Below, piece by piece: positions 1 to 8,569 of a DNA stretch of 64,000 bases. Below the pieces are notes generated by a model. The model did not search any database. It was not told the origin of the DNA and saw only the letters and a program-made list of their open reading frames with translations. Location of the stretch: assembly GCA_028284065.1 (NCBI GenBank), contig JANQSJ010000014.1, forward strand, positions 248,001 to 312,000, given 5' to 3'. How positions within the stretch are numbered: the first letter of the stretch is position 1; each line of letters opens with the position of its first letter. A program made the translations under genes and the position numbers. The stretch is from Parvularculaceae bacterium. Lineage in GTDB: Bacteria; Pseudomonadota; Alphaproteobacteria; Caulobacterales; Parvularculaceae.

Positions 1-752
1 GTCTTGGCGGCGTGGGCGATGAGGCGGCCGAAATCGAACGTCATGTCGACGCCGGCGTTGGCTGCGCCGAAAGGTTCGCCATTATAGCGCACGAGCAGCG
101 GCAGATGCAGCTTGCCGTCACGCCACGCCGCCCCCAGTTCATCGGGCGTCACGGCGCACGGGCTGAACGCGCTTGACGGCTTCGACTGGAAGAAACCGAA
201 ACCTTTCGCCAACTCGCCCGGAATCAGTCCGCGTAAAGACACATCATTGACGAGCATGATGAGACGGATGCGCTCGCGCGCCGCGTCCGGCGCGACGCCC
301 ATGGGCGTGTCATCTACGATGACGGCGACCTCCGCCTCCATATCGATGCCGAAGCCGTCATCCTGTGGCATCAGGATATCATCGCGGGGGGCCAGAAAGC
401 TGTCCGATCCCCCTTGATACATCAAGGGGTCGGTCCAGAAGCTCTCCGGCATTTCCGCATTGCGCGCCTTGCGGACAAGCTCCACATGATTGACATAGGC
501 CGAGCCATCCGCCCACTGATAGGCGCGCGGCAAAGGCGAGGCGCACGCCGTCTCGTGAAAGGGCTCGCCGAACGACGGGTCCGCGGCCAGCCGCTCGGCG
601 ATGGCGCGCAGCGCCATTTCAGCGCGCGGCCAGTCGTCAAGCGCCGCCTGCAGGGTCGCGGCGGCATCCGCGGCCGGGGCGCACCGGGCAAGATCGCTTG
701 AGACGACGACGAGGCGGCCATCGCGGCCGCTTTTGAGGCTTGCGAGTTTCAT
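1..752 (-). CDS. Fumarylacetoacetate hydrolase family protein (3' end cut off by window)
   Basis: Reading from the ATG at 752-750 leftwards, the frame stays open to the window edge, giving about 250 residues that begin MKLASLKSGRDGRLVVVSSD. Recognisable FAH-fold segments are an acidic metal-site region (DIDMEAEVAVIVDD, residues about 140) and the LIMLVNDVSLRGLIPGELAKG block. The family hydrolyses fumarylacetoacetate or related beta-diketo acids using a divalent metal, the last step of tyrosine breakdown. It lies 21 bp downstream of the VOC gene and co-directional with hppD, so it is probably the third gene of a homogentisate-pathway operon. The catalytic C-terminus is outside the window, so the exact substrate is inferred from context. 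Confidence 0.85.
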   Translation of the reverse strand, partial: MKLASLKSGRDGRLVVVSSDLARCAPAADAAATLQAALDDWPRAEMALRAIAERLAADPSFGEPFHETACASPLPRAYQWADGSAYVNHVELVRKARNAEMPESFWTDPLMYQGGSDSFLAPRDDILMPQDDGFGIDMEAEVAVIVDDTPMGVAPDAARERIRLIMLVNDVSLRGLIPGELAKGFGFFQSKPSSAFSPCAVTPDELGAAWRDGKLHLPLLVRYNGEPFGAANAGVDMTFDFGRLIAHAAK

Positions 753-772
753 TCGCTATCGCTTCCCCGACC

Positions 773-1306
773 TTAAGTCGCTTCGTGCAGCCAAGCGGCG
801 TGGCGCGGGGCGCGTTTGGTCCTCGACCATTCCTCAAGCATCGCCGGCGCGACTTTCCGAAGCTCCGCCATCTGATCCGGTCGCCCCGTATTGGCGGCGA
901 GTTCAATGCGGTGGCCGTTCGGATCGAAGAAATAGATGGACTTGAAGACCCCGTGATTGACGGGCCCGAGCACATCAAGGCCCTCGCCCTCAATGTGCGT
1001 CTTCGCCGCCATCAGATCGTCAAGCGTTTCCACTTCGAAAGCGATGTGCTGCACCCATTCCGGCGTGCTGCGGTCGCGGTCCATGGGCTCTTTCGTCGGC
1101 AGCTCGAAAAAGGCGAGGACATTTCCCATGCCGGCGTCCAGAAAGACATGCATGTAAGGGTCCGGCTCCTTCGTGGACGGAACTTCGTCCTCGGCGATCG
1201 CAAGCTGGAAATCCATGTTCAGCATGCGCTGGTAAAACTCCACCGTCTCCTTTGCGTCGCGGCACCGGTAGGCGACGTGATGGATGCGTTTCAACTGGAC
1301 AGTCAT
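773..1306 (-). CDS. VOC (glyoxalase/dioxygenase superfamily) protein in tyrosine catabolic operon
   Basis: This 177-residue protein belongs to the vicinal-oxygen-chelate fold. It shows paired beta-alpha-beta-beta-beta modules with candidate metal ligands in HHVAYRC near the N-terminus, in QHIAFEVE in the middle, and in the C-terminal GHRIELAAN segment. The start at 1306 was chosen because GAGGAGGCGG lies just upstream; a longer in-frame extension would run into the end of hppD. It sits between hppD (stop 10 bp upstream) and the FAH gene, so it is almost certainly cotranscribed with tyrosine degradation. Its reaction is not known from sequence: metal-dependent isomerase, lyase or dioxygenase are all possible. 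Confidence 0.85.
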   Translation of the reverse strand: MTVQLKRIHHVAYRCRDAKETVEFYQRMLNMDFQLAIAEDEVPSTKEPDPYMHVFLDAGMGNVLAFFELPTKEPMDRDRSTPEWVQHIAFEVETLDDLMAAKTHIEGEGLDVLGPVNHGVFKSIYFFDPNGHRIELAANTGRPDQMAELRKVAPAMLEEWSRTKRAPRHAAWLHEAT

Positions 1307-1316
1307 CGCCGCCTCC

Positions 1317-2405
1317 TCACGCCGCGCCGGCGTTTTCGCCAAGGACGCCCCTGGCGATCTGGTCGCGCTCAATCGATTCGAATAGCGCCTTGAAGTTGCC
1401 TTCGCCGAACCCGTCGTCCTTCTTGCGCTGAATGAACTCGAAAAAGATCGGCCCCACCTGCGTATCCGAGAAGATCTGCAGGAGCAGCCGCGGATCGCCG
1501 TCCTCCGTTGACCCGTCGAGCAAGATGCCGCGCTCCTTCAGCTCGCTGACCGGTTCGCCATGGCCCGGCAGTCGTTCGTCCAGCATCTCATAGTACGTGT
1601 CCGGCGGCGCCGTCATGAACGGCACGCCGCGCGCCTTCAGCCGGTCCCAGCAAGCAAGCAGATCGTCGCAGGAGAAAGCGATATGCTGAATGCCTTCGCC
1701 ATTATACTGCATCAGAAACTCTTCGATCTGGCCTTTGCCGCCGCCGCCCTCTTCATTGAGCGGAATACGGATTTTTCCGTCCGGCGCGGTCATCGCGCGC
1801 GACAGGAGCCCGGTATATTCGCCCTTGATGTCAAAATAGCGGATCTCCTTGAAGTTAAAGAGCCGCTCGTAAAAATTCGCCCAATAGTCCATACGCCCGC
1901 GATAGACATTGTGCGTCAGGTGATCGATCACCTTGAAACCGCAGCCCTCCGGATGCCGGTCGACGCCTTCCAGATACTCAAAGTCGATATCGTAAATCGA
2001 CGCGCCCTCTTCGTACCGATCAATGAGGTAGAGCAGCGCCCCGCCGATGCCCTTGATGGCGGGCAGGCGCAGCTCCATCGGACCTGTCGGCACGTCCATC
2101 GGCTGCGCCCCGTTCTCCAGCGCCAGCGCATAGGCCTTCTTGGCGTTGCGCACGCGGAAGGCCATGCCGCAGGCGGACGGCCCGTGCTCCTGAGCATAAA
2201 AGTACGCAGGCGAATTGGGCTCGTAATTGATGATGAAATTGATGTCGCCCTGGCGCCAGAGATCAACGTCCTTCGAACGGTGCCGGGCCACATGGCTGAA
2301 GCCGGCCTTATCGAAGACGCCCTCCAGGAGGCCGCGTTCCGGCGACGCGAATTCGACGAACTCGAACCCGTCGAGCCCCATGGGATTTTCAAACAGATCC
2401 GCCAT
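1317..2405 (-). CDS. hppD: 4-hydroxyphenylpyruvate dioxygenase
   Basis: This 362-residue protein converts 4-hydroxyphenylpyruvate to homogentisate in the cytoplasm with Fe(II) and O2, the second step of tyrosine catabolism after transamination. The iron ligands are visible as H162 in DHLTHNVY, H241 in QHIAF and E323 in FFEFIQRK, one residue offset from the numbering I know for the Pseudomonas enzyme. Length is normal for the bacterial family. GGGAGG lies 7 bp upstream of the ATG. It is the first gene of a minus-strand operon with the VOC and FAH genes and is divergent from a MarR regulator, with a palindromic element between them. Confidence 0.97.
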   Translation of the reverse strand: MADLFENPMGLDGFEFVEFASPERGLLEGVFDKAGFSHVARHRSKDVDLWRQGDINFIINYEPNSPAYFYAQEHGPSACGMAFRVRNAKKAYALALENGAQPMDVPTGPMELRLPAIKGIGGALLYLIDRYEEGASIYDIDFEYLEGVDRHPEGCGFKVIDHLTHNVYRGRMDYWANFYERLFNFKEIRYFDIKGEYTGLLSRAMTAPDGKIRIPLNEEGGGGKGQIEEFLMQYNGEGIQHIAFSCDDLLACWDRLKARGVPFMTAPPDTYYEMLDERLPGHGEPVSELKERGILLDGSTEDGDPRLLLQIFSDTQVGPIFFEFIQRKKDDGFGEGNFKALFESIERDQIARGVLGENAGAA

Positions 2406-2540
2406 TTCCGGCCTCCCTCAATCGCGCCGCTCACTGGGGGCGCAGGCGCTTCGAACTAAGCCTCTTCGAACTTGTCTGCTCGGGCTTGCCGACGCGCGCC
2501 CCTTGCGACGGCGCGGCGATCGCGCCATTTTGTTTCATAA

Positions 2541-2560
2541 GCAACTTGTTGCAAAAACAA
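2541..2560. promoter_or_regulatory. Candidate MarR operator in hppD/marR divergent region
   Basis: Two overlapping inverted repeats are visible: GCAAC-TT-GTTGC at 2541-2552 and TTGTT-GCAAA-AACAA at 2546-2560. They lie in the 172-bp region between the divergent hppD and marR starts and end 18 bp before the marR GTG. MarR proteins commonly bind 15-20 bp palindromes and autoregulate. The 9-mer CTTGTTGCA here (2545-2553) reappears upstream of the TonB receptor at 3175-3183. Confidence 0.55.
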
Positions 2561-2577
2561 CCATATAGGCCGCGAGC

Positions 2578-3030
2578 GTGACCGTCAAACCCGATTTCGA
2601 ACCGATCCGTCTCGATTCATTCCTGCCTTATCAGCTGACCCTCCTGGCCCACCGGATCGCGCGTGAAACCGCTTCAATCGCTAGGCGCCATGAGGGGCTG
2701 AACCTCTCCCACTGGCGCGTGCTCGCCGCCGTCGCCGACGCCCCCGGCAGCACAGCGAATGACGTCGTCGCCGCGACGCCCATGGACAAGGGCATCGTCA
2801 GCAGGGCGGTCAAGGCGCTCATCGGACTGGGTCTATTGCGCAGAGCAGCGTCCGACACCGACGGCCGGGTCGGGCATTTGTTTCTGACGGACAAGGGCGA
2901 CCGCCTTTATCGCAGCATCGCCGAAGAGGTGTTGCGATTCGACACGGCCCTGACGGCGGACCTCAGCGTCAGTGAGCGGTCGCTCTTGTCGGACGCCCTC
3001 AGGAAACTCGCCAGGTCATTGACCGGTTAG
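2578..3030 (+). CDS. MarR family transcriptional regulator
   Basis: This 150-residue winged-helix protein has the MarR layout: an N-terminal dimerisation helix, a recognition region around SHWRVLAAVADAPGSTANDV, and a wing with DTDGRVGHLFLTDKG. The start is GTG at 2578; the Shine-Dalgarno match is poor and no nearer ATG fits better. It is divergent from hppD, so it most likely controls the homogentisate operon and itself, probably as a repressor relieved by an aromatic pathway intermediate. It could also control the TonB receptor downstream. The ligand is not deducible from sequence. Confidence 0.92.
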   Translation: MTVKPDFEPIRLDSFLPYQLTLLAHRIARETASIARRHEGLNLSHWRVLAAVADAPGSTANDVVAATPMDKGIVSRAVKALIGLGLLRRAASDTDGRVGHLFLTDKGDRLYRSIAEEVLRFDTALTADLSVSERSLLSDALRKLARSLTG

Positions 3031-3345
3031 GCCTTAAATCGGCGCGGCCAGCCGCCCCCTTCCTGACTGTCACGCACCGGAATGACGCAGACTGACAGCT
3101 TTCGTTAACCACGAATGCTGAAAGATACCGCGTCAGCTTCAGGTCGTATGCTGCGACGCAACATATTCATGGGTCTTGTTGCATTTTTGCTACGCAACCG
3201 GATCGCGCATCAACGCCCGACCGATGTCTACTGGACTAAAGCAGTCGGACCAATGATGTAGAGCGTTGCCGATACGCCACGTTCAATAAGGCGGCGGACG
3301 CGAGCCCCGGGTCAGGGAGGGGCGCTAAAGCAAGGGGTCTTCCTC
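3031..3345. other. Intergenic leader of the TonB-receptor gene
   Basis: This 315-bp stretch between marR and the receptor contains no credible ORF. It has a 9-mer CTTGTTGCA at 3175-3183, plus GCAAC half-sites at 3158-3162 and 3194-3198 that match the palindrome upstream of marR. It presumably carries the receptor promoter. I could not assign -35/-10 boxes with confidence. Confidence 0.5.
3158..3198. promoter_or_regulatory. GCAAC/GTTGC half-site cluster upstream of TonB receptor
   Basis: Three half-sites occur in 41 bp: GCAAC at 3158, GTTGC at 3178 (within CTTGTTGCA) and GCAAC at 3194. The last two form an inverted repeat with an 11-bp spacer. The shared sequence with the marR/hppD region suggests a second binding site for the neighbouring MarR protein. 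This is an inference from sequence identity only. Confidence 0.4.
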
Positions 3346-6120
3346 ATGATGAACCACAGCAGACTTGCAACCAGATTTCTCGGCGGCGTCGGCCTTGCGG
3401 CGATGTCGACGACCGGCGTCCTCGCGCAGGATGATGAGATCATCGTCAGCGCGACGAAGCGCGAGCAGACCCTCCAGGAAGTGCCGATCGCGGTGACGGT
3501 CGTCGACAAGGGTGTGATCGCCGACGCGCAAATTATCGACATCATCGATCTGCAGGCGTCGGTGTCGTCGCTGCGGGTGTCGCAAAATCAGAATGCGTCG
3601 CAGACGACGTTCATCATCCGCGGCTTCGGCTCGGGCGCGAACAATCCAGGCATCGAACCTTCCGTCGGCGTCTTTATCGACGGCGTCTACAGGTCGCGCG
3701 CCGCCGCCGCGCTGCTTGACCTTCCTGAACTTGAGCGGGTCGAAGTTCTGCGCGGCCCGCAGGCGACTCTGTTCGGCAAGAACGTCGCGATCGGCGCCAT
3801 CAGCATCACGACGGGCTCGCCTCAGTTTGAGTGGGGCGGCACCGCGGAAGCCACATTCGGCAATCTCGGAACGACGCGCTTCAGGGGAACGCTGACCGGC
3901 CCGATTTCCGACAACCTGGCGTTCCGAATCTCGGGATCGACCAACAACCGGGACGGCACATACACAAACCTGGTGAACGGCCAAGACAACCTTAACGAAC
4001 GCGACCGCTGGGCGGTCCGCGGCCAGCTTCTCTGGGAGCCGACGGAAACGCTCTCACTGCGGGCGATCGCCGACTACAACAAGATCGATGAAATCTGCTG
4101 CGGCACCGTCTTCCTGGAAGCCGGCGACGTCACAAACGGCGTCATCGCCCAGGGCCTCGGCGGGGTCGTGCCGCCAGTGGGCGTTCCTGGCGAACGTCTG
4201 TCGGCGCTTGACCAGGAGCCGACGAACGAGCTCGAAGGTCGGGGCGTGTCGCTGCAGGCCGACTGGGACCTTGGCTTCGCCGTTTTAACGTCGATCACCA
4301 GCGTGCGCGAGCAGACCGACTTCAACAACACCGACGTCGATTTCACGTCCGTCGATCTCGCGACGCAGCCGCAGCTTGCCGAGTATGAGACCTTCACCCA
4401 GGAAGTTCGACTGGCCGGCGAATTCGAGTCTGGCGTCGGCAATTTCAACTGGCTCGCCGGCGCCTTCATCTTCAACGAGGAAGTCAACTTTAATCAGAGC
4501 ACGACGTTCGGCTCAGACTTCCGCCAGTTTGGCGACATTCAACTCGGCGCTCTTGGTACGGACTTCAACACGATCGAAGCAACGTCGCAGCTCGTCGCGG
4601 CGCTGACGCAAGGGCCAGGCGCTCTCGCGCCGGAATTCGCCGCGATGCCGCCGAACGGACTGACCGTGCTGCCGACCGGATCGTCCTTCGGCGACGGAAC
4701 CGGCTTCACCGGCGACTTCGAACTCGACAACCGGTCCTATTCGCTCTTCTTCCAGACAGATTGGGAGGTCACCGATCGCCTGACGGTGACGGGCGGCGTA
4801 TCCTGGGTCCGCGACCGCAAGAAGGCCGTCAGCGACGTCGTTCAGACGGACCCGTTCCAGAATATCTTCCTGTCGCAATTCTTCGATCCGACCGCGCCCG
4901 GCACCGGCTCCGGCGCGGCCCTCGCCGCCGCCAATCAGGCGGGACTTGCGCTTGGCACTCCCTTCGATCCTGCGAACCCGCAACCCTTCTTTGACGCCGT
5001 CAACGCCGTCGCGACGGGCAACCCGGCGTTCTTCGAGTTGGCGCGAAGCGCGATCGTCTCCGGCGTGCAGGCGGCGCTCGAGGCGGACCCAACGCTGAAC
5101 CCGCTCATCGCATTCCCGGCGCTCTCGCAATTGCAGTTCATTCCGCGCCAGACGCCATTCCCGCAGACGGCGGCGCGCGACGATGAAATCTCGCTTCTTG
5201 ATGACGGCTTTGTGGTGGACGATGCCATCAATGTGACGGCGCGCATCGCCTACGACCTGACGGACGATCTCAACGTCTACTTCAACTACGGCACCGGCTA
5301 TATCGCGCCCGCCGTCAACTTCTCCCAGGACTCGCAACCGCCCTTCATCGCGCCGGACGGCCGCGCGATCGGCCGCTTCGCCGGCGCATCGGACGTACGC
5401 GTCTTCGAGATAGGCGCGAAGTTCGGTTTTGACGGCGGCTTCATCAACGTCGCGCTCTTCGATCAGCAGGTCGAAGATTTCCAGTCGAACGCCTTTACCG
5501 GCACAGGGTTCGCCCTCGTAAACGCCGGCACTCAGCGTACGCGCGGCTTTGAGGTCGAGGCGTTTTATTCGCCGGTGGAGAACCTGAACCTGAACTTCGG
5601 CCTGACCTACCTCGATCCAGAGTTCGTCGAGTTCCTGGCCAGCCCCTGCCCGTCGGCCGGCGAACGCGGCTTCAGCTCCACGGACCTGGCCGACAATCCG
5701 GGCTTCGTCCTTGATGAGTTTCTGGGTTGCGTCGTGACTGGCGATCCGACCCAGGACATTTCCGGCACGCGGCCTGGCGGCGTGCACCCGGTCAGCATCA
5801 CATCCGCGGCGAGCTACTTGTTCGACCTCGGCAACGGGTCAACGATCACGCCGCGGGTCGAATACCTTTTCGAATCGAGCGTGCCGATCTCCAATGTGAC
5901 GGCGGCGGGTCCGCTGGCGTTCGAACGCGAAGTGAACCAGCTCAACGCGAACATCGCCTATCGCCACGAGAACGGCTTTAGCGTGAACCTTTGGGGTCGG
6001 AACCTCACAGACGATGACGGCCTGATCACCGCCTTCACGAGCGTCGCGCAGGTCGGCTCTTTCCAAGGGTACGTCGTTCAGCCGCGCACTTACGGCATCT
6101 CGATCCGCAAGGACTTTTAG
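3346..6120 (+). CDS. TonB-dependent outer-membrane receptor
   Basis: This 924-residue protein has a signal peptide (cleavage likely after VLA at residue 27) followed at once by a TonB-box-like DEIIVSATKRE. A plug domain with LRGPQATLFGKN lies around residues 135-145, and a long beta-barrel ends in the typical terminal phenylalanine (ISIRKDF). It would import a scarce ligand across the outer membrane using TonB energy. A Pro/Ala-rich insertion around residues 505-610, probably an extracellular loop, is rich in small residues. An ICCGTVF vicinal cysteine pair lies near residue 250. It is a single gene closed by a strong terminator. The substrate is unknown; siderophore, aromatic or sugar ligands are all possible, and the shared motif with marR hints at an aromatic compound. 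Confidence 0.93.
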   Translation: MMNHSRLATRFLGGVGLAAMSTTGVLAQDDEIIVSATKREQTLQEVPIAVTVVDKGVIADAQIIDIIDLQASVSSLRVSQNQNASQTTFIIRGFGSGANNPGIEPSVGVFIDGVYRSRAAAALLDLPELERVEVLRGPQATLFGKNVAIGAISITTGSPQFEWGGTAEATFGNLGTTRFRGTLTGPISDNLAFRISGSTNNRDGTYTNLVNGQDNLNERDRWAVRGQLLWEPTETLSLRAIADYNKIDEICCGTVFLEAGDVTNGVIAQGLGGVVPPVGVPGERLSALDQEPTNELEGRGVSLQADWDLGFAVLTSITSVREQTDFNNTDVDFTSVDLATQPQLAEYETFTQEVRLAGEFESGVGNFNWLAGAFIFNEEVNFNQSTTFGSDFRQFGDIQLGALGTDFNTIEATSQLVAALTQGPGALAPEFAAMPPNGLTVLPTGSSFGDGTGFTGDFELDNRSYSLFFQTDWEVTDRLTVTGGVSWVRDRKKAVSDVVQTDPFQNIFLSQFFDPTAPGTGSGAALAAANQAGLALGTPFDPANPQPFFDAVNAVATGNPAFFELARSAIVSGVQAALEADPTLNPLIAFPALSQLQFIPRQTPFPQTAARDDEISLLDDGFVVDDAINVTARIAYDLTDDLNVYFNYGTGYIAPAVNFSQDSQPPFIAPDGRAIGRFAGASDVRVFEIGAKFGFDGGFINVALFDQQVEDFQSNAFTGTGFALVNAGTQRTRGFEVEAFYSPVENLNLNFGLTYLDPEFVEFLASPCPSAGERGFSSTDLADNPGFVLDEFLGCVVTGDPTQDISGTRPGGVHPVSITSAASYLFDLGNGSTITPRVEYLFESSVPISNVTAAGPLAFEREVNQLNANIAYRHENGFSVNLWGRNLTDDDGLITAFTSVAQVGSFQGYVVQPRTYGISIRKDF

Positions 6121-6177
6121 GCTGAAAAACGATTGCCCGCCGGCGCTCACCGTCGGCGGCGCCTCCCCGACCATAGG

Positions 6178-6205
6178 CCCCTGCGCTCCGGCGCAGGGGT
6201 TTTTT
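6178..6205 (+). terminator. Intrinsic terminator after TonB receptor
   Basis: A perfect 9-bp stem, CCCCTGCGC/GCGCAGGGG, with a TCCG loop is followed by six T residues. It lies 58 bp after the receptor stop codon. Confidence 0.9.
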
Positions 6206-6469
6206 CTTGCGTTGCGGCCGCCGACTAGAGCGGTTCGCATTTGAAGCAGTTGAGGCAAAACGGCTTCAAGGATTTAATTACGCAGGCTGCGGCGCGAAAC
6301 CAGCGATCCGCTTTCGCTGCGATCCGCTTCGGCCGAGGCCCGCCAATGGCCGGCATTCGTTAACCAAGCGCGCTCACCTGAGATTAAGCTGAATGGGCAT
6401 AGCCTGCAGCCAATGGGCGGCGGGCGAATTCCTTTTTCGCCGCTTTCCGGCAGGGGCGGTCTGACCGTG
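6206..6469. other. Intergenic region before TadE-like genes
   Basis: No credible gene is seen. GCGATCCGCTT occurs twice close together around 6304-6330, and TTCGTTAACCA lies near 6356. This region presumably carries the promoter of the two TadE-like genes. An upstream ATG at 6413 in the downstream frame lacks a ribosome-binding site. Confidence 0.4.
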
Positions 6470-7039
6470 ATGTTTTCTTCGGCGAGGCGTTTAAACGGCG
6501 TGGGCGCGACGCGGATCGGCCTTTGGCGCAGCCGGCGCGGCTCGGCCGCGGTCGAATTTGCGATTGTCGCGCCGATCTTCATCGCGCTGACGCTGTCGGT
6601 CTTCGAAGCGGGAATTTACTTCTTCATTACCTCCGCCGTCGACGCCGCCAACACCCGCGCCTCAAGGCTGATTCGCACCGGACAGGCGCAGAGCGGCGCA
6701 ATCTCCCGGGAAGCATTTTTCGAAGAGATTTGCAGCGTCGTCAGTTCCTTCGGCGACTGCAATGAACAGCTCACCGTCGACGTCCAGCGGTTTAGCGACT
6801 TTAACGCGCTCGCCGCCGATGTCGCGGCGCCCGTCTGCCGCGACTCAGACCCGACCATCGGCGAGCCCGACCCTGACGCGCTCCCCTATCAGACCGGCAA
6901 CGCGCGGGATATCATCCGCGTGCGGGTCTGCTTTCTCTACAAGAGCTTCAACCCGGCTCTCGGCTTCAATCTCGACACCTCTACAAACGGCGCGCACAAA
7001 ATGATCGCGACCTCCGTCTTCCGCAACGAGCCCTTCTAA
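6470..7039 (+). CDS. TadE-like pseudopilin, first of a pair
   Basis: This 189-residue protein has the TadE layout: a short basic N-terminus, then RRGSAAVEFAIVAPIFIALT with the conserved Glu five residues into a single hydrophobic helix, then a periplasmic domain with three cysteines. TadE/TadF minor pilins assist Flp/Tad pilus assembly after prepilin peptidase processing. The start at 6470 was chosen for the CAGGGGCGG box 10 bp upstream. An ATG at 6413 would add 19 residues without one. The next gene follows after 1 bp, so the two are cotranscribed. No other tad genes lie nearby. Confidence 0.85.
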   Translation: MFSSARRLNGVGATRIGLWRSRRGSAAVEFAIVAPIFIALTLSVFEAGIYFFITSAVDAANTRASRLIRTGQAQSGAISREAFFEEICSVVSSFGDCNEQLTVDVQRFSDFNALAADVAAPVCRDSDPTIGEPDPDALPYQTGNARDIIRVRVCFLYKSFNPALGFNLDTSTNGAHKMIATSVFRNEPF

Positions 7040-7040
7040 G

Positions 7041-7631
7041 ATGAAATCGTCTGTGTTCCGCCCATACGGCCCGGGCCGCCGCTTCGTCGACTTAAGCCGC
7101 GACTTCGCGGCGCGCCGCGACGGCATTGCGGCGCTGGAGTTTGCGCTGATCGCTCCGATGATGGTGTTCATGTTCTTCGCCATCGTCGAAGGCGCCGACG
7201 CGTTGACGGCGAGCAGACGGGTGACGCTGGCGGCGAACACCCTGGCAGACCTTGTCGCGCAGGAGGCGCAGATAAATTCATCAGAGCTGGACGGCCTTTT
7301 CCGCGGGGTCGAGATGATCTCCGGCGCCAGCGACGCTGACATCAACTTCAGCGTTGTAAGCGTCATTTTCGATCCGGATGACGAAAGGGTTGAAGTGGCG
7401 TGGAGCCGCGACGACAATGGCGGCGCGCCCTACGCGGCCGACGCGCCCTATACGGATCTGCCGGACGATACGCTGCTGGACGAGGCGTCCTCTCTCATCG
7501 TCGCCGAAGTCGGCTATGACTATTCGTCAGCGTTGTCGAAAGTGCTGGTCCAGTCGATCCGTATGGAAAGGACGGCGACGCGCTGGCCGCGGCGGGTCAC
7601 GCAGGTGCGCTATTGCGGACCTGCGTGCTGA
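7041..7631 (+). CDS. TadE/TadG-like pseudopilin, second of a pair
   Basis: This 196-residue protein has an RRDGIAALEFALIAPMMVFM N-terminal helix with the conserved Glu, followed by a variable periplasmic domain and a C-terminal Cys pair (RYCGPAC). It is the same architecture as the preceding gene, to which it is translationally close (1-bp gap). The pair probably forms minor components of a Tad-type adhesive pilus encoded elsewhere. The region between residues 100 and 150 is strongly acidic. Confidence 0.85.
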   Translation: MKSSVFRPYGPGRRFVDLSRDFAARRDGIAALEFALIAPMMVFMFFAIVEGADALTASRRVTLAANTLADLVAQEAQINSSELDGLFRGVEMISGASDADINFSVVSVIFDPDDERVEVAWSRDDNGGAPYAADAPYTDLPDDTLLDEASSLIVAEVGYDYSSALSKVLVQSIRMERTATRWPRRVTQVRYCGPAC

Positions 7632-7646
7632 ACGGACTGTCTCGCA

Positions 7647-8405
7647 TCAGTTCTTGGCGCCGACATTCGAGATTTTGTTCTTCGGCGCAGCATCGCTCGC
7701 ATTGAGGAGGCGGACCGCATCGGCGACGTCTTCAAAGGCCGCGCGATGGCGAACCGCATGCGACGTCGGGCGTTCCGTCGCGACCCCCATCGCCGCCGCG
7801 ACTTTTCGGTTCAACGACGCCTCAGCCATATCGCCCGCGTATCCTTCCTGGGCGACCGTCTTAACGCCGTTCGTAATTTCATTCTTAAAGCGCTCGGCGA
7901 GGTAGATGAAGTTGGCGAGGCTCGAGGCCACATTGCCGCGCGCAATCCCGTAATCCGCGATTTCATAGCGGCTGATGAATGCGTCGCGTCCCCCGGCGAG
8001 GACCCCAGCGGTGGTGAAGGCGTAGCGCTGATTGAAGGCCGTCACCGTCTGGTAGTTCAGCGGCGCGCCGCCATAAAGCGCTATGTAGCTCGCGCCGACG
8101 CAGCCGGTCAGTTCGTACTGGTCTTCGCACGCGGACGGCAGGATGTTGAAGGCGAAACTGGTCCCGACGCTCGCCCGGATGTAGCGGCCGCCGTCATCGG
8201 TGCGGCGTTCCTGCCAGGTGACGCCGAGATCATCGAGCACCGGGCCGAGATGGACCGCGTCAAAGTTCGGGATCGTCCGCCGCGGCTCGGCGATTTCAGT
8301 TTCCTGCGCCGCCGCGGTCCCCACGCCGGTCAACAGCGCCGCCGCGCCGAAACCGAGGCATATGCGCCGCCAATTATCCCCAGCCGAAGCCGCCTGTCCC
8401 GCCAT
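7647..8405 (-). CDS. Exported YbjN-like protein
   Basis: This protein is about 252 residues from the chosen start at 8405, with a signal peptide (ICLGFGAAALLTGVGTAAAQ) and no membrane segments after it. The body resembles YbjN-family proteins, with a two-Cys segment (PSACEDQYELTGCVG), then FNQRYAF and SRYEIADYGIARGN followed by a long amphipathic C-terminal stretch. YbjN proteins are thought to affect motility and stress responses, but no biochemical activity is agreed. GGTGG lies 5 bp before this ATG; an alternative ATG at 8417 is possible. It is convergent with the TadE pair, 15 bp apart. The family assignment is moderate. Confidence 0.6.
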   Translation of the reverse strand: MAGQAASAGDNWRRICLGFGAAALLTGVGTAAAQETEIAEPRRTIPNFDAVHLGPVLDDLGVTWQERRTDDGGRYIRASVGTSFAFNILPSACEDQYELTGCVGASYIALYGGAPLNYQTVTAFNQRYAFTTAGVLAGGRDAFISRYEIADYGIARGNVASSLANFIYLAERFKNEITNGVKTVAQEGYAGDMAEASLNRKVAAAMGVATERPTSHAVRHRAAFEDVADAVRLLNASDAAPKNKISNVGAKN

Positions 8406-8569
8406 GATCGCCACCATCTGATTTGAACTGTTCCCCGGCCGCTCGCAGGGCAACGGCCAAAGAAGAGTAAATCAAACGGCGTCGGGGAACAAACGGGAAA
8501 GGGCGGCCGAAGCCGCCCTCGCAAAATCCGGAAACCATAGTTGCGGGAACAATCGCCCGCGGGACGCCA

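Noticed and set aside
1560..2459. 299-codon plus-strand frame antisense to hppD
   Set aside because: The opposite strand encodes a full-length HPPD with all three iron ligands; the frame is open because of high GC.
4513..5787. Long minus-strand open frame of 424 codons inside the TonB receptor gene
   Set aside because: It is the antisense of the receptor. Its protein is Arg/Glu-rich with no family features, while the plus-strand reading is a clear TonB receptor.
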